The notes below the pieces were generated by a model. It was not told where the DNA came from. It worked only from the letters and a program-made list of their open reading frames with translations, and ran no database searches. The translations under genes and the position numbers were made by a program. Below are positions 46,115 through 55,339 of a stretch of 64,000 nt of DNA, piece after piece. Within the stretch, counting starts at the first letter, position 1. Every line of letters starts with the position of its first letter. Source of the DNA: JAGVPT01 sp035505655 (GTDB lineage Bacteria > Bacteroidota > Ignavibacteria > UBA10030 > UBA8401); assembly GCA_035505655.1 (NCBI GenBank), contig DATJQP010000125.1, forward strand, positions 1 through 64,000, written 5' to 3'.

Positions 46115-47896
46115 CTACTTGAGTAAGAGCATTTTCTTCGTCATTGTCAAGTTGCCCGCTACTAACTTATAGAAGTATACCCCGGTCGAAAGCGATGCAC
46201 CGTTCAAGGTTACTTTATAAGAACTCGCACTCTGGTATTGGTTCACCAGGGTGGCAACTTCCTTACCCAGGATGTCATAAACCTTCAACGTAACAACTGC
46301 ACCTTTCGGAATCGTGTAGTTTATTTCCGTTGACGGATTGAATGGATTGGGATAGTTCTGTGACAGTTCAAAGCTATTCGGGAGATTTGACGACACCTCT
46401 TTAACCGCAAGAAGGGTATTGGCAATGCCCGCATATTCTGCACTCCTTTGTGCGAGCCATGTAGCTTTCTGCGCCGGGAACCAGTTCAGATCTCCCAGGG
46501 GGAATCCGCCAAGGCCTGCCGTCTTGATATCCGCATCGGAATATGAAAGATCGACAGGGATCGGCCAATCATAATAGGTATAATAGCTAAGAACCGGGGT
46601 ATTCACTAAACGCCAGATGGGCAATATGGCCGTGCTGCTTGTATCCGCCTTATTGATCGCATAGGCCTTGATATTGGTAAGCTGCGTAGTGAATAAGTCC
46701 GCGGGGGTCTTAAAAGCAGGCAATTTATCTTTAATCCAGGTGCCTTCAACAAGATGTTTGTACGTAGCATTATTGTCGAACATCGCCTGGGTTCTGGTGT
46801 TCATGGTAATCATCTGACTCTTCCAGGCGAAGACTTTGCTGGCACTGCCGGCAAGAGCTTGTGCAATGACACCGTCAGTAGCATTGGTAAGTGTTGGATC
46901 CCAGTACACAAGGTTTTTGTCAACATAGAAATGCAAAGAATCGGCAGTAACACCACCGCCGATGGAATCCGGATACGCTACGTTGACGAGACCCATGGGA
47001 AGGTTATCATAGTCAGCCTCCCCGGGATCCAGAGTGTTGACGTTGCAATATCCCTGAACATTGCAGTTGACAAAGATGTTGTTTGTGACGGCAAAATTCC
47101 TCTGGAATCCAACGTTCATGAAGACATAGCCGGCCAAATCTACGAACGTGTTGTGGTTAAAAATCACTGCACCAGCACGGCCGGTTCTGAACTTATACAT
47201 ACTTCCCTGGGAGATCAAATGAGTACTGTTTTCAACCACAAGCGAATCCAGATCGCCGAAGAAGTCAATAACGCCGCCGTTACGCCTGCAGGCCTGGCCG
47301 CTCATGTTAACAAAATAACTGTTTCTAATATAGGTCTTTGAACCTGCCGACGGAACAAACATGACCCAAAATGTATGTTCGAGGATGCAGTTGTCAACGG
47401 TTATTCTGGCATTGGATGCATAACCAAACCAATTCCAGACTGCCACGCCATTGCCGGCATCTCCCAGTTCGATGTTGATGTTCTTTACGACGAGGTCATT
47501 GTTGCTGCTCATTCCTCCCGCATAGTTGTTGCCTTGATACGCCGCTCCGGCAACGACGGGTGGGAAATCAGCCGATTTGCTTGTCTGCAAAGGACTGCTG
47601 TCTTCTCCTACGATAACAACCTGCCTGTTGTTCGCACTGGTGATTCCATTGATCAATGAATAATACCCGCTCTTATGCAACATATAGACCCGACCGGCAG
47701 GCACGGTATACGTCGCAGTGTTTGTGTCGGACAATAAGAGAAGGTACAAGGAGTTCGGCACGCCAAAATCGACATCATCCTTTACGACAAGGGTGTCTCC
47801 GCGATGCTCCTTGATATACGTTTCATCCGGTTGAGCAAAAATTGAAGCTAACGGCAACATTGCTGTCACCGCAAGAAGTAACAGTAGCTTTTTCAT
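46115..47896 (-). CDS. Secreted right-handed beta-helix protein with T9SS sorting tail
   Basis: About 593 residues from the ATG at 47896, behind AAGGAG and opening signal peptide MKKLLLLLAVTAMLPLASIF. Residues about 100-330 are a repetitive parallel beta-helix (NDLVVKNINIELGDAG, ARITVDNCILEHTFW, TYIRNSYFVNMSGQA, NFAVTNNIFVNCNVQ), the fold of polysaccharide lyases and related surface proteins such as DUF4957/DUF5123 types. No lyase catalytic residues could be identified. The C-terminal 80 residues form a T9SS sorting domain (LSQNYPNPFNPSTEINY, KVYDILGKEVATL). It follows the two TonB-dependent receptors, where a SusD-like protein would be in a classic locus, so glycan capture at the surface is plausible but unproven. 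Confidence 0.82.
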   Translation of the reverse strand: MKKLLLLLAVTAMLPLASIFAQPDETYIKEHRGDTLVVKDDVDFGVPNSLYLLLLSDTNTATYTVPAGRVYMLHKSGYYSLINGITSANNRQVVIVGEDSSPLQTSKSADFPPVVAGAAYQGNNYAGGMSSNNDLVVKNINIELGDAGNGVAVWNWFGYASNARITVDNCILEHTFWVMFVPSAGSKTYIRNSYFVNMSGQACRRNGGVIDFFGDLDSLVVENSTHLISQGSMYKFRTGRAGAVIFNHNTFVDLAGYVFMNVGFQRNFAVTNNIFVNCNVQGYCNVNTLDPGEADYDNLPMGLVNVAYPDSIGGGVTADSLHFYVDKNLVYWDPTLTNATDGVIAQALAGSASKVFAWKSQMITMNTRTQAMFDNNATYKHLVEGTWIKDKLPAFKTPADLFTTQLTNIKAYAINKADTSSTAILPIWRLVNTPVLSYYTYYDWPIPVDLSYSDADIKTAGLGGFPLGDLNWFPAQKATWLAQRSAEYAGIANTLLAVKEVSSNLPNSFELSQNYPNPFNPSTEINYTIPKGAVVTLKVYDILGKEVATLVNQYQSASSYKVTLNGASLSTGVYFYKLVAGNLTMTKKMLLLK

Positions 47897-47924
47897 TGAT
47901 GCTCCTTGACTAAATAGAAAGACA

Positions 47925-48044
47925 TTAGTTGTTTTTGAGATAGCGTTTCTCAAATTGCCTGTTGTTCGCTTTTGAATAATCACCTCCTCGCATGAAATTG
48001 TAATTAGTAGTGATTTTTGAGATGTGGTGCTTCTCAAATTGCAT
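47925..48044 (-). CDS. Possible 39-residue peptide gene with internal repeat
   Basis: A short frame from the ATG at 48044 to TAA at 47925 lies in the gap between the first receptor and the beta-helix gene. Two similar blocks occur, QFEKHHISK and RGGDYSKANNRQFEKRYLKN; the first is preceded in frame by GGDCSRENRM. There is no Shine-Dalgarno site at the right distance from the ATG. The DNA itself is a direct repeat with hairpins, and the spacer length change shifts the peptide frame between copies, so a non-coding regulatory element is equally or more likely. Confidence 0.25.
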   Translation of the reverse strand: MQFEKHHISKITTNYNFMRGGDYSKANNRQFEKRYLKNN

Positions 48045-48074
48045 CCTGTTCTCTCTTGAACAATCACCTCCCTT
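47932..48074. repeat. Two-copy direct repeat, each with a TTTGAGA/TCTCAAA hairpin and SD-like sequence
   Basis: Two copies of a roughly 62-bp block (about 47932-47993 and 48013-48074) are offset by about 84 bp. Each has an inverted repeat TTTGAGA...TCTCAAA (47934-47954 with a 7-base spacer; 48016-48038 with a 9-base spacer) and, on the minus strand, GGAGGTGATT with a strong anti-Shine-Dalgarno match. It sits between the receptor and beta-helix genes and could be an RNA control or processing element. Confidence 0.6.
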
Positions 48075-48099
48075 CTATGCTGTCATGATGGTACTGTCA

Positions 48100-51000
48100 T
48101 CAGAAAGAATATCGTAAGTTAGCTTCGAAGATCGTCGGTGCATACAAAACCGATTGAAGATTTTCTGTAATCGGCGAATTCACATCTCTTCTGAACTTCT
48201 GGTATGTGTAGATAGGATTGTGGAAAATGTTTAGTCCGTTCAAAGCGATGCTCAATCCCTCAATCGGCAATTGTTGCTTTATGGTAAAATCCCATCGATA
48301 GATATCGCCCGTGTATTGGTCTGTCTCCGGTCTTCCCTGGGGGTCGATATAGTTTATCACATTCCCCTGTAAATTAAAGGAGATACGTCCTGAAAACCCT
48401 TTATAATCAATACCAAGAGCAGTATTTAAGATATCATTCGGCTGGTGAAGCAGTCTCGCCGTGCGAACCGTATCTGTATTATATTTTACAATTACCGAGT
48501 GATGATGTGAATCCAGATACGTGCTATCCTTGGCTATCACCTGATGGTAGTCCATCTCTGAAGAGCATTTGGTATAGTTAATATTGAGCACAAGCGAGTT
48601 GAGGGGCTTTGGTAAATACCAGAAGTTTGTCTGCCAATCGAATTCCAAACCCTTCACATAGGCCGGATGGTTGTTGTTTACCGTCGTTGTAAGCGGAGTC
48701 GTCGGAAACGGAGGAGTTAACCTATACGTAGCCCACGTTGCAGAATCCGGAACCGGTATATTGTAGTTAGGAGCAAATTCATAATAGAAGGTTACCGGCA
48801 GGTTCACATTATCCAGCTTTTTAGTGAAGCCTCCTACCGTAAACAGACCGATTTCATTACTGTAAAACGACACACCAAGGTCGAAATTTTGAACTGTCGT
48901 CGCTTTTAGTATCGGATTTCCAAACTCAATGGTATTATAATCCTGGACAAAATACGTCTTTGGAATAATTGCCAGGTAATCCGGGCGGGAAATACCGTTG
49001 GTATAAGCAAACCTCACGTCCGACCAGTCATTGACTTTATACTTCAGCAGTGCATCGGGGAAGACATTGTTATCGTCGCGATCAACAGTATAAAATTTGG
49101 AAGGCATCAGATTGCCATAAGCATCTCTCACGTTCCCAACTTCAGTACTAATTCCGTCACCGTACACTCCGCCGGTGACATACGTGAAGTTGGCGTTGTA
49201 GTTCATATTATAGAACTCATACCGTAAACCGGCAATCAATGTGAGCCTCGAAAACAGGTCAAAAGTACCCATTACATAGCCGGCCGAAAATGCCTCTGAT
49301 CCGTTAAAATCGTTATGCCAGGTCTCACCCCCCGAAATGCCGGTTGACCAGCCTTTCTCTGATTGCGTCATCCAGCTATCCAGCAGGGGGGCGTTAAATT
49401 CATACTGAAAACCGTTCTTGAAATTGTATTCATCACTGAGGAAATAACTTCCTCTTTTGGAAGCATGTTGCCACACCAGCGTATATCTCACATGATCGGC
49501 TACGGCATCGTCATTCGTGACGCCGGGGAAGAAATTGTGAACCGAGTTATAATAGGTCGTGCCGCCGAAGAACTTATTGGGATCGTTCGTACGCGTCGTT
49601 TTGACAAACTTGCCGCCGGCTTTAAACGTCGCCGTTAACTCATCGGAGAACGTCACCGGCATTGAAAGATCAAGTGATGCATTGTATAAGTGCTGGTGAA
49701 AAGCGTCCGTTTGCATGGAGACCCAACCTTGTTGCGAGGCGCTGTCAGCATCGGCAGGATTAAGGTTGTCGAAGACTGAATAGACATTATTCATCGTCAG
49801 CGTTAGAAGCTGACCGTTGTAATTTCTGGGATTGCCGGTGGCGTCATAGCCATACGGAGCGACAGCTGTGGTGACATTCTGAAACTGAAAATTCGAGCCG
49901 GGATCGCCATATCGTATTTTGGTGTATTCATCGGAATATGAATGCGACAGACTCGCTTGCACCTTAAGATCGCCGAAAGAGTTTTCAGCCTGCAGAGAAT
50001 TTACGAGGAGATCCTTTCCGTATATATTGCGGAACAATGTATATCCCACCGAAGGTGTACCGCTGAAATTCATGGTGTTAATATAGTGGGCGAGATTCTC
50101 AGAGGTATGTGCTATGGTATTCTGAAACACTATGTTTCCGTTCGGGAGTTTATAGTCCAGGATGAGGCTTCCGCCGTTATTTTCAATGCGGTCGGCATCA
50201 TCCTCCAAACTTGCACTATTCATCTCGTACACCGCCTGGCCGTACGGAAGTTGAGCGCCCGCGCCATAGATTCCGTAACTGGCGCTTGCACTCTGGTTGC
50301 CAACGTCGGAACGGTCGGCATTCGCCTGGAGAAATACACCAAGCTTATTGTCGAAGAACCTATCACTCGCGCTAAACCAGAATTTGTGATTGTCCCATAC
50401 GTGATCCTGCGAGTTGTAATTGCCCTGAGCGAGCACGTCAAAATGGGGATTTTCCGGTGCTTCCCGTAATCTTAAATTAACCACGCCGCCAATCGCGTTT
50501 GCGTCCAGGTCGGGCGTAAGCGCTTTCACGACTTCAATACCGGAAAGCATATTTGAAGATATGAAGCCGAGGTTTGTCGATCGGTCGCTCATATCTGTTG
50601 AAGGTAATTCAACGCCGTTAATGAGAACCTGGTTCAACTTTGCTTCCACACCTCGAATGACAATCTGGTCGCCGTTCATAAGAGAAACTCCGGGCAGACG
50701 GCTCAGCGCGGTTGCAGCGTTCTCGTCGGGAAGTTGGTGAATCTTTTCCGCAGAGACGACATTGATGATCGTGTTGGACATGAGCTGCTGGTTGATGGCC
50801 GCTCTCTGTCCCTGGGCCTGAGCAGTGATGACGACTTCTTGACCTTCGACCGCCTGAACCGTGAGGGCAAAATTCTGCTCAAGCGACGCACCTGATTGTA
50901 TTTGAACAGGCAAGTCCTTTCCTTTGTATCCAATGAACCGAACGCTCAGCGTGTAGGAACCTGGAGCAATGCCGGGTATTCGGTATGCGCCGTAGACATC

Positions 51001-51177
51001 CGATGCTGCACCTAAACTAGTACCTTTTAGTGTGATGTTGGCCCCAATCAACGCCTCGCCCGTGGTGGCGTCTGTGATCGTACCGTGAATTTGACCAGAT
51101 TCCTGCTGTGCGAAAAGGGGAGGAGCGCCAAGGAACAGCAGCGAAATGAATGTGAAAATTCTGAGACATGTTTTCAT
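48100..51177 (-). CDS. TonB-dependent receptor, copy A (second in transcription)
   Basis: This 1025-residue outer-membrane receptor has a signal peptide (CLRIFTFISLLFLGAPPLFA), a CarboxypepD_reg-like domain (about 27-112: GQIHGTITDATTGEALIGAN), a plug (about 125-240: LSRLPGVSLMNGDQIVIRGV) and a 22-strand-type barrel ending in an aromatic residue (EANLRYSF). It is the TonB-dependent receptor type seen with TIGR01782-like proteins rather than a SusC with a SusD partner. From AINQQLMSNTIINVVSAEK onward it is nearly identical to the receptor at 51.5 kb, whereas the N-terminal domain is only moderately similar. It likely imports an oligosaccharide. It is followed by the beta-helix gene after about 200 bp. 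Confidence 0.92.
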   Translation of the reverse strand: MKTCLRIFTFISLLFLGAPPLFAQQESGQIHGTITDATTGEALIGANITLKGTSLGAASDVYGAYRIPGIAPGSYTLSVRFIGYKGKDLPVQIQSGASLEQNFALTVQAVEGQEVVITAQAQGQRAAINQQLMSNTIINVVSAEKIHQLPDENAATALSRLPGVSLMNGDQIVIRGVEAKLNQVLINGVELPSTDMSDRSTNLGFISSNMLSGIEVVKALTPDLDANAIGGVVNLRLREAPENPHFDVLAQGNYNSQDHVWDNHKFWFSASDRFFDNKLGVFLQANADRSDVGNQSASASYGIYGAGAQLPYGQAVYEMNSASLEDDADRIENNGGSLILDYKLPNGNIVFQNTIAHTSENLAHYINTMNFSGTPSVGYTLFRNIYGKDLLVNSLQAENSFGDLKVQASLSHSYSDEYTKIRYGDPGSNFQFQNVTTAVAPYGYDATGNPRNYNGQLLTLTMNNVYSVFDNLNPADADSASQQGWVSMQTDAFHQHLYNASLDLSMPVTFSDELTATFKAGGKFVKTTRTNDPNKFFGGTTYYNSVHNFFPGVTNDDAVADHVRYTLVWQHASKRGSYFLSDEYNFKNGFQYEFNAPLLDSWMTQSEKGWSTGISGGETWHNDFNGSEAFSAGYVMGTFDLFSRLTLIAGLRYEFYNMNYNANFTYVTGGVYGDGISTEVGNVRDAYGNLMPSKFYTVDRDDNNVFPDALLKYKVNDWSDVRFAYTNGISRPDYLAIIPKTYFVQDYNTIEFGNPILKATTVQNFDLGVSFYSNEIGLFTVGGFTKKLDNVNLPVTFYYEFAPNYNIPVPDSATWATYRLTPPFPTTPLTTTVNNNHPAYVKGLEFDWQTNFWYLPKPLNSLVLNINYTKCSSEMDYHQVIAKDSTYLDSHHHSVIVKYNTDTVRTARLLHQPNDILNTALGIDYKGFSGRISFNLQGNVINYIDPQGRPETDQYTGDIYRWDFTIKQQLPIEGLSIALNGLNIFHNPIYTYQKFRRDVNSPITENLQSVLYAPTIFEANLRYSF

Positions 51178-51479
51178 TTTGAATTCTCATAATTGCGGCT
51201 GAATATTCAGTTGTTGTAAGGACCACATCGAGAGAAACAATTTTCGGAATCTCCTGTTGCAGCGAACACGCTCCAAGGGGAGCTGCGGGAGCGACCTCCC
51301 CACGGCACCAAGCGATGTACTGGTTTTCAATGCTCTCAGGCAGTACCACTTCTCTCTTCACGTCCACAGAGTTCAAAACAACAGCCGTTCCCGGGCATTG
51401 TACTAACGTTGACCGCTTCAGTCTTCCTTAGATCTGTTCAACAAAAGAGTTTCTCTTTACTGTCGCTATAGTACCGTCA
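51178..51479. other. Spacer between the two TonB-dependent receptor genes
   Basis: A 302-bp gap. No protein family was recognised in it, although one minus-strand frame stays open through most of it. The first 30-40 bases downstream of the copy B stop (around 51450-51480) still match the sequence downstream of copy A, marking how far the duplication extends. No operator palindrome like the one at 54751 is present. Confidence 0.5.
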
Positions 51480-54400
51480 TCAGAAAGAATATCGTAAGTT
51501 AGCTTCGAAGATCGTCGGTGCGTACAGGACCTGTTGAAGGTTTTCTGTAATCGGCAAATTCGCATCTCTTCTGAACTTCTGGTATATCTTTATAGGATTG
51601 TGGAAAATGTTCATTCCGTTCAAAGCGATGCTCAAACCGTCAATCGGTAGCTGTTGTTTTATCGTAAAATCCCATCTGTCGATATCGCCTGTGTATTGAT
51701 CTGTTTCCGGTCTTCCCTGGGGGTCGATATAGTTTATCACGTTCCCCTGTAAATTAAAGGATATACGTCCTGAAAACCCTTTATAATCAATACCAAGATC
51801 AGCATTTACAATATCATTCGGCTGGTGAAGCAGTCTTGCCGTGCGAACCGTATCTGTATTATATTTTACAATTACTGAGTGACGATGTATGTCCAGGTAC
51901 GTGCTATCTTTCGCTAAGACCTGGTGGTAATCCATCTCTGAAGAGCACTTTGTATAATTAACATCGAGCACAAGCGAGTTGAAGGGTTTTGGTAAGTACC
52001 AGAAGTTTGTCTGCCAATCGAATTCCAAACCCTTCACATAAGCCGGATGATTGTTATTGACAGTCGTTGTAAGCGGAGTCGTCGGAAACGGAGGAGTTAA
52101 TCGATACGTAGCCCATGTCGCAGAATCCGGAACCGGTACATTATAGTTAGGAGCAAATTCATAATAGATTGTTACCGGCAGATTTACATTGTCCAGTGTT
52201 TTAGTGAAGCCTCCTACCGTAAACAGACCGATTTGATTACTGTAAAACGATACACCAAGGTCAAAATTTTGAACTGTCGTCGCTTTTAGTGTCGGATTTC
52301 CTTCTTCAAGCGTATTGTAATCCTGGACAAAATACGTCTTTGGAATAATTGCCAGGTAATCCGGGCGGGAAATACCGTTGGTATAAGCAAACCTCACGTC
52401 CGACCAGTCATTGACTTTGTACTTCAGCAGTGCATCGGGGAAGACATTGTTATCGTTGCGATTAACAGTATGATATTGAGATGGTAATGGATTGCCATCG
52501 GCGTCTTTAATGCTCCCAACTTCAGTACTAATTGCATCACCGTACACTCCGTGCGTAACATACGTGAAGTTGGCGTCGTAGTTCATATTATAAAACTCAT
52601 ACCGTAAACCGGTAATCAATGTCAGCCTCGAAAAGAGATCAAAAGTACCCATTAGATAACCGGCCGAAAATATCTCCGCTCCGTTAAAATCGTTATGGAA
52701 GGTTTCACTCCATAATGGCCCCGTTGACCAGCCTGGCCGTGATGCATTCATCCAGCTATCCAGCAGGGGGACGTTAAATTCATACTGAAAACCATTCGTA
52801 AAATTGTATTCATCGCTGAGGAAATAACTTCCTCTTTTGGAATCATGTTGCCAGACCTGTGTGTATCTCATATGGTAAGTATCGCCATTATAGATACCGG
52901 GGAAAAAATTATGGACGGTGTTATACCATTCTGCACCGCCGTACCACGTATTGGGGTCGTTCGTACGCGTTGTTCTGACAAACTTGCCGCCGGCTTTAAA
53001 TGTTGCCGTTAATTCATCGGAGAAAGTCACAGGCATGGAAAGATCAAGTGATCCATTGTATAAATGCTGGTGAAAAGCCTGAGTATTCATCCCCATCCAG
53101 CCTTCCAGTGTAGCACTGTCAGCATCTGCAGGATTAAGGTTGTTAAAAATGGAATAAACATTATTCATCGTCAGCGTTAAAAGCTGGCCGTTGAAATTTC
53201 TAGGATTGCCGGTGGCGTCATAGCCATACGGAGCGACAACTTTTGATATATTGTTAAATCCGTAGTTTGTACCGGCATCGCCATAGCGTATTCTGGTATA
53301 TTCATCGGAATATGAATGCGACAGACTTGCTTGCACCTTAAGATCACCGAAAGAGTTTTCGGCCTGTAAAGAATTTACGAGGAGATCCTTTCCGTATAAA
53401 TTGCGGAACAATGTGTATCCCACCGAAGGTGTGCCGCTAAAATTCATGGTGTTAATATAGTGGGAGAGGTCCTCAGAAGTATGTGCTATGGTATTCTGAA
53501 ACACTATTTTTCCATTCGGGAGCTTATAGTCCAGGATGAGACTCCCGCCGTTATTCTCAACAAGGTCTACATCATCCTCCAAACTTGCACTATTCATCTC
53601 GTACACCGCCTCGCCGTATGGAAGTTGAGCGCCCGCTCCAAAGGCTCCGTAACTGGCGCTTGCACTCTGGTTGCCAATGTCGGAACGGTCGTCATTAGCC
53701 TGGAGAAATACACCAAGCTTGTTGTCGAAGAACCTATCACTCGCGCTGAACCAGAATTTGTGATTATCCCATACATGATCCTGCGAGTTGTAATTGCCCT
53801 GAGCAAGCACGTCAAAATGGGGATTTTCCGGTGCTTCCCGTAATCTCAAATTAACCACGCCGCCAATCGCGTTTGCGTCCAAATCGGGCGTAAGCGCTTT
53901 CACGACTTCAATACCGGAAAGCATGTTTGAAGATATGAAGCCGAGGTTTGTCGATCGGTCGTTCATATCCGTTGAAGGTAATTCAACCCCGTTAATAAGA
54001 ACCTGATTCAACTTTGCTTCTACACCTCGGATGACAACCTCGTCGCCGTTCATAAGAGAAACTCCGGGCAAACGGCTCAGCGCAGTTGCAGCGTTCTCAT
54101 CGGGAAGTTGGTGGATCTTTTCCGCAGAAACAACATTGATGATCGTGTTGGACATGAGTTGCTGGTTGATGGCCGCTTTCTGTCCCTGGGACTGCGCAGT
54201 GACGATGACTTCTTGACCTTCGACCGCTTGAGGCACCAGAGAGAGGTTGATCTCCAGTATTGAAGCAGGTTTCACCTCCACCGACATTTCTCTTCCTTTG
54301 TAGCCGATGTAGCGAACCGCGAGCCTGTACGTTCCGGGAGGGACCCCACGGACGACAAAGTTGCCGTCGATATCTGTCGCACTGCCTAGGCTGGTGCCGA

Positions 54401-54551
54401 CGACCAAGACGTTTGCCCCCGGCAGGACTCCACCGGTGACCGAGTCTTTCACCGCACCGCGAATTTGTCCTGACTCCTGTTGAGCAGTTGCGCAGGCAAC
54501 GGCGAGCAACAGGACCAGCACGAGCGTAAAAAATGGTAGCGAGATTTTCAT
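51480..54551 (-). CDS. TonB-dependent receptor, copy B (first in transcription)
   Basis: About 1023 residues from the ATG at 54551, which opens signal peptide MKISLPFFTLVLVLLLAVAC; the longer frame adds 15 unlikely residues. The N-terminal CarboxypepD_reg-like domain (GQIRGAVKDSVTGGVLPGAN) differs clearly from copy A, but plug and barrel are nearly the same. Differences within the barrel cluster in short patches such as GTNYGFNNISKVV, PNTWYGGAEWYNTVHNFF and SWMNASRPGWSTGPLWS, which are probably extracellular loops. It is the first gene after the spacer carrying the palindrome at 54751 and so is the likely directly regulated member. The ligand is inferred to be a hemicellulose oligosaccharide. 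Confidence 0.92.
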   Translation of the reverse strand: MKISLPFFTLVLVLLLAVACATAQQESGQIRGAVKDSVTGGVLPGANVLVVGTSLGSATDIDGNFVVRGVPPGTYRLAVRYIGYKGREMSVEVKPASILEINLSLVPQAVEGQEVIVTAQSQGQKAAINQQLMSNTIINVVSAEKIHQLPDENAATALSRLPGVSLMNGDEVVIRGVEAKLNQVLINGVELPSTDMNDRSTNLGFISSNMLSGIEVVKALTPDLDANAIGGVVNLRLREAPENPHFDVLAQGNYNSQDHVWDNHKFWFSASDRFFDNKLGVFLQANDDRSDIGNQSASASYGAFGAGAQLPYGEAVYEMNSASLEDDVDLVENNGGSLILDYKLPNGKIVFQNTIAHTSEDLSHYINTMNFSGTPSVGYTLFRNLYGKDLLVNSLQAENSFGDLKVQASLSHSYSDEYTRIRYGDAGTNYGFNNISKVVAPYGYDATGNPRNFNGQLLTLTMNNVYSIFNNLNPADADSATLEGWMGMNTQAFHQHLYNGSLDLSMPVTFSDELTATFKAGGKFVRTTRTNDPNTWYGGAEWYNTVHNFFPGIYNGDTYHMRYTQVWQHDSKRGSYFLSDEYNFTNGFQYEFNVPLLDSWMNASRPGWSTGPLWSETFHNDFNGAEIFSAGYLMGTFDLFSRLTLITGLRYEFYNMNYDANFTYVTHGVYGDAISTEVGSIKDADGNPLPSQYHTVNRNDNNVFPDALLKYKVNDWSDVRFAYTNGISRPDYLAIIPKTYFVQDYNTLEEGNPTLKATTVQNFDLGVSFYSNQIGLFTVGGFTKTLDNVNLPVTIYYEFAPNYNVPVPDSATWATYRLTPPFPTTPLTTTVNNNHPAYVKGLEFDWQTNFWYLPKPFNSLVLDVNYTKCSSEMDYHQVLAKDSTYLDIHRHSVIVKYNTDTVRTARLLHQPNDIVNADLGIDYKGFSGRISFNLQGNVINYIDPQGRPETDQYTGDIDRWDFTIKQQLPIDGLSIALNGMNIFHNPIKIYQKFRRDANLPITENLQQVLYAPTIFEANLRYSF

Positions 54552-54750
54552 GGCCGGCTCTTCAATTGGTTTTTGGAATGATGAAGTACAAAACACGCGT
54601 TCTTTCGTGAAAGCTCAACTTCATTACAGTTGTGGACGGAGTCTCCTCGGTCTTCAGACGCACCGAACCGCAGAACGCCGAGAAAGAAACATCCCGGGCC
54701 ACGGTCGACGCGCATGGCGTTCAAGGGTTTGCCTTGCTCCCTCGGCGAAA

Positions 54751-54766
54751 ACTTACACGAGTAAGT
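54751..54766. promoter_or_regulatory. Candidate LacI-family operator upstream of the TonB-dependent receptor
   Basis: ACTTACACGAGTAAGT is an inverted repeat (ACTTAC/GTAAGT) with a central CG, the usual shape of LacI-family operators. It lies about 200 bp upstream of the receptor copy B start. A 15-of-16 match occurs upstream of the LacI-type gene at 57108-57123, which argues that the same regulator binds both. Confidence 0.7.
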
Positions 54767-55317
54767 GAAAAATTGTAACCAACCCGTTCCCCGACCTCCG
54801 TACTTCTCCAGGGGAAGGCTGGCATCAGCTTCCAACGGTAAGGCAACTCGTAAGCTACGTTGAACACAGGAACGCCTCGTGAAGAGAAACTCTGGGCGGT
54901 CACGCCGGGAAAACCAGGAGGAGGATCAGAAGAAAGAGTACATGCCGTCTCTCCTGACGGATCGGGACACTCAAGATGGGATTCGATAGTGTCACGAGTA
55001 GCAATCGTTGCATGTCATCGACTACACCAACCGCACAGATTCAAAATCCACGCCCGGAACCAACCCCGGACGGAAAGCCCACCTCGCATTGTGAATGATG
55101 AGCTGCATCAGATTGTCTCCCACAGAAATCCTGAACAACGCTCAGCAGAATTCAGGTTCATTTCGCACTACGGGCTCTCACCCGCCATGCACCCCCCGAC
55201 CACTCCCTGCATCTGTCAAACGCCTCTGCAAACATCTGTCGCCTGAGACGGCTTCATACGGCATCCTCTGAAACCTGCGTCGGCCGCTCTCCGTCTCTTT
55301 TGAACTTCGGCTAGTGT

Positions 55318-55339
55318 CGATTCAAATCGACTTGAATCG
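55318..55339. promoter_or_regulatory. 22-bp near-perfect palindrome, possible second operator
   Basis: CGATTCAA-ATCGAC-TTGAATCG has 8-bp perfect arms and a mostly symmetric centre. It is different in sequence from the TTAC/GTAA palindrome and sits in the middle of the gene-free spacer, followed by an AT-rich stretch. It could be the site of another regulator or a remnant of a promoter. No function can be assigned. Confidence 0.4.

Noticed and set aside
46115..47896. SusD-like partner of the TonB-dependent receptors
   Set aside because: The sequence is a parallel beta-helix with a T9SS tail; there is no lipoprotein signal or helical TPR-type SusD text.
47897..48067. An N-terminal extension of the beta-helix protein by 57 residues
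   Set aside because: It is a translation of the two-copy hairpin repeat and would bury the signal peptide at 47896.
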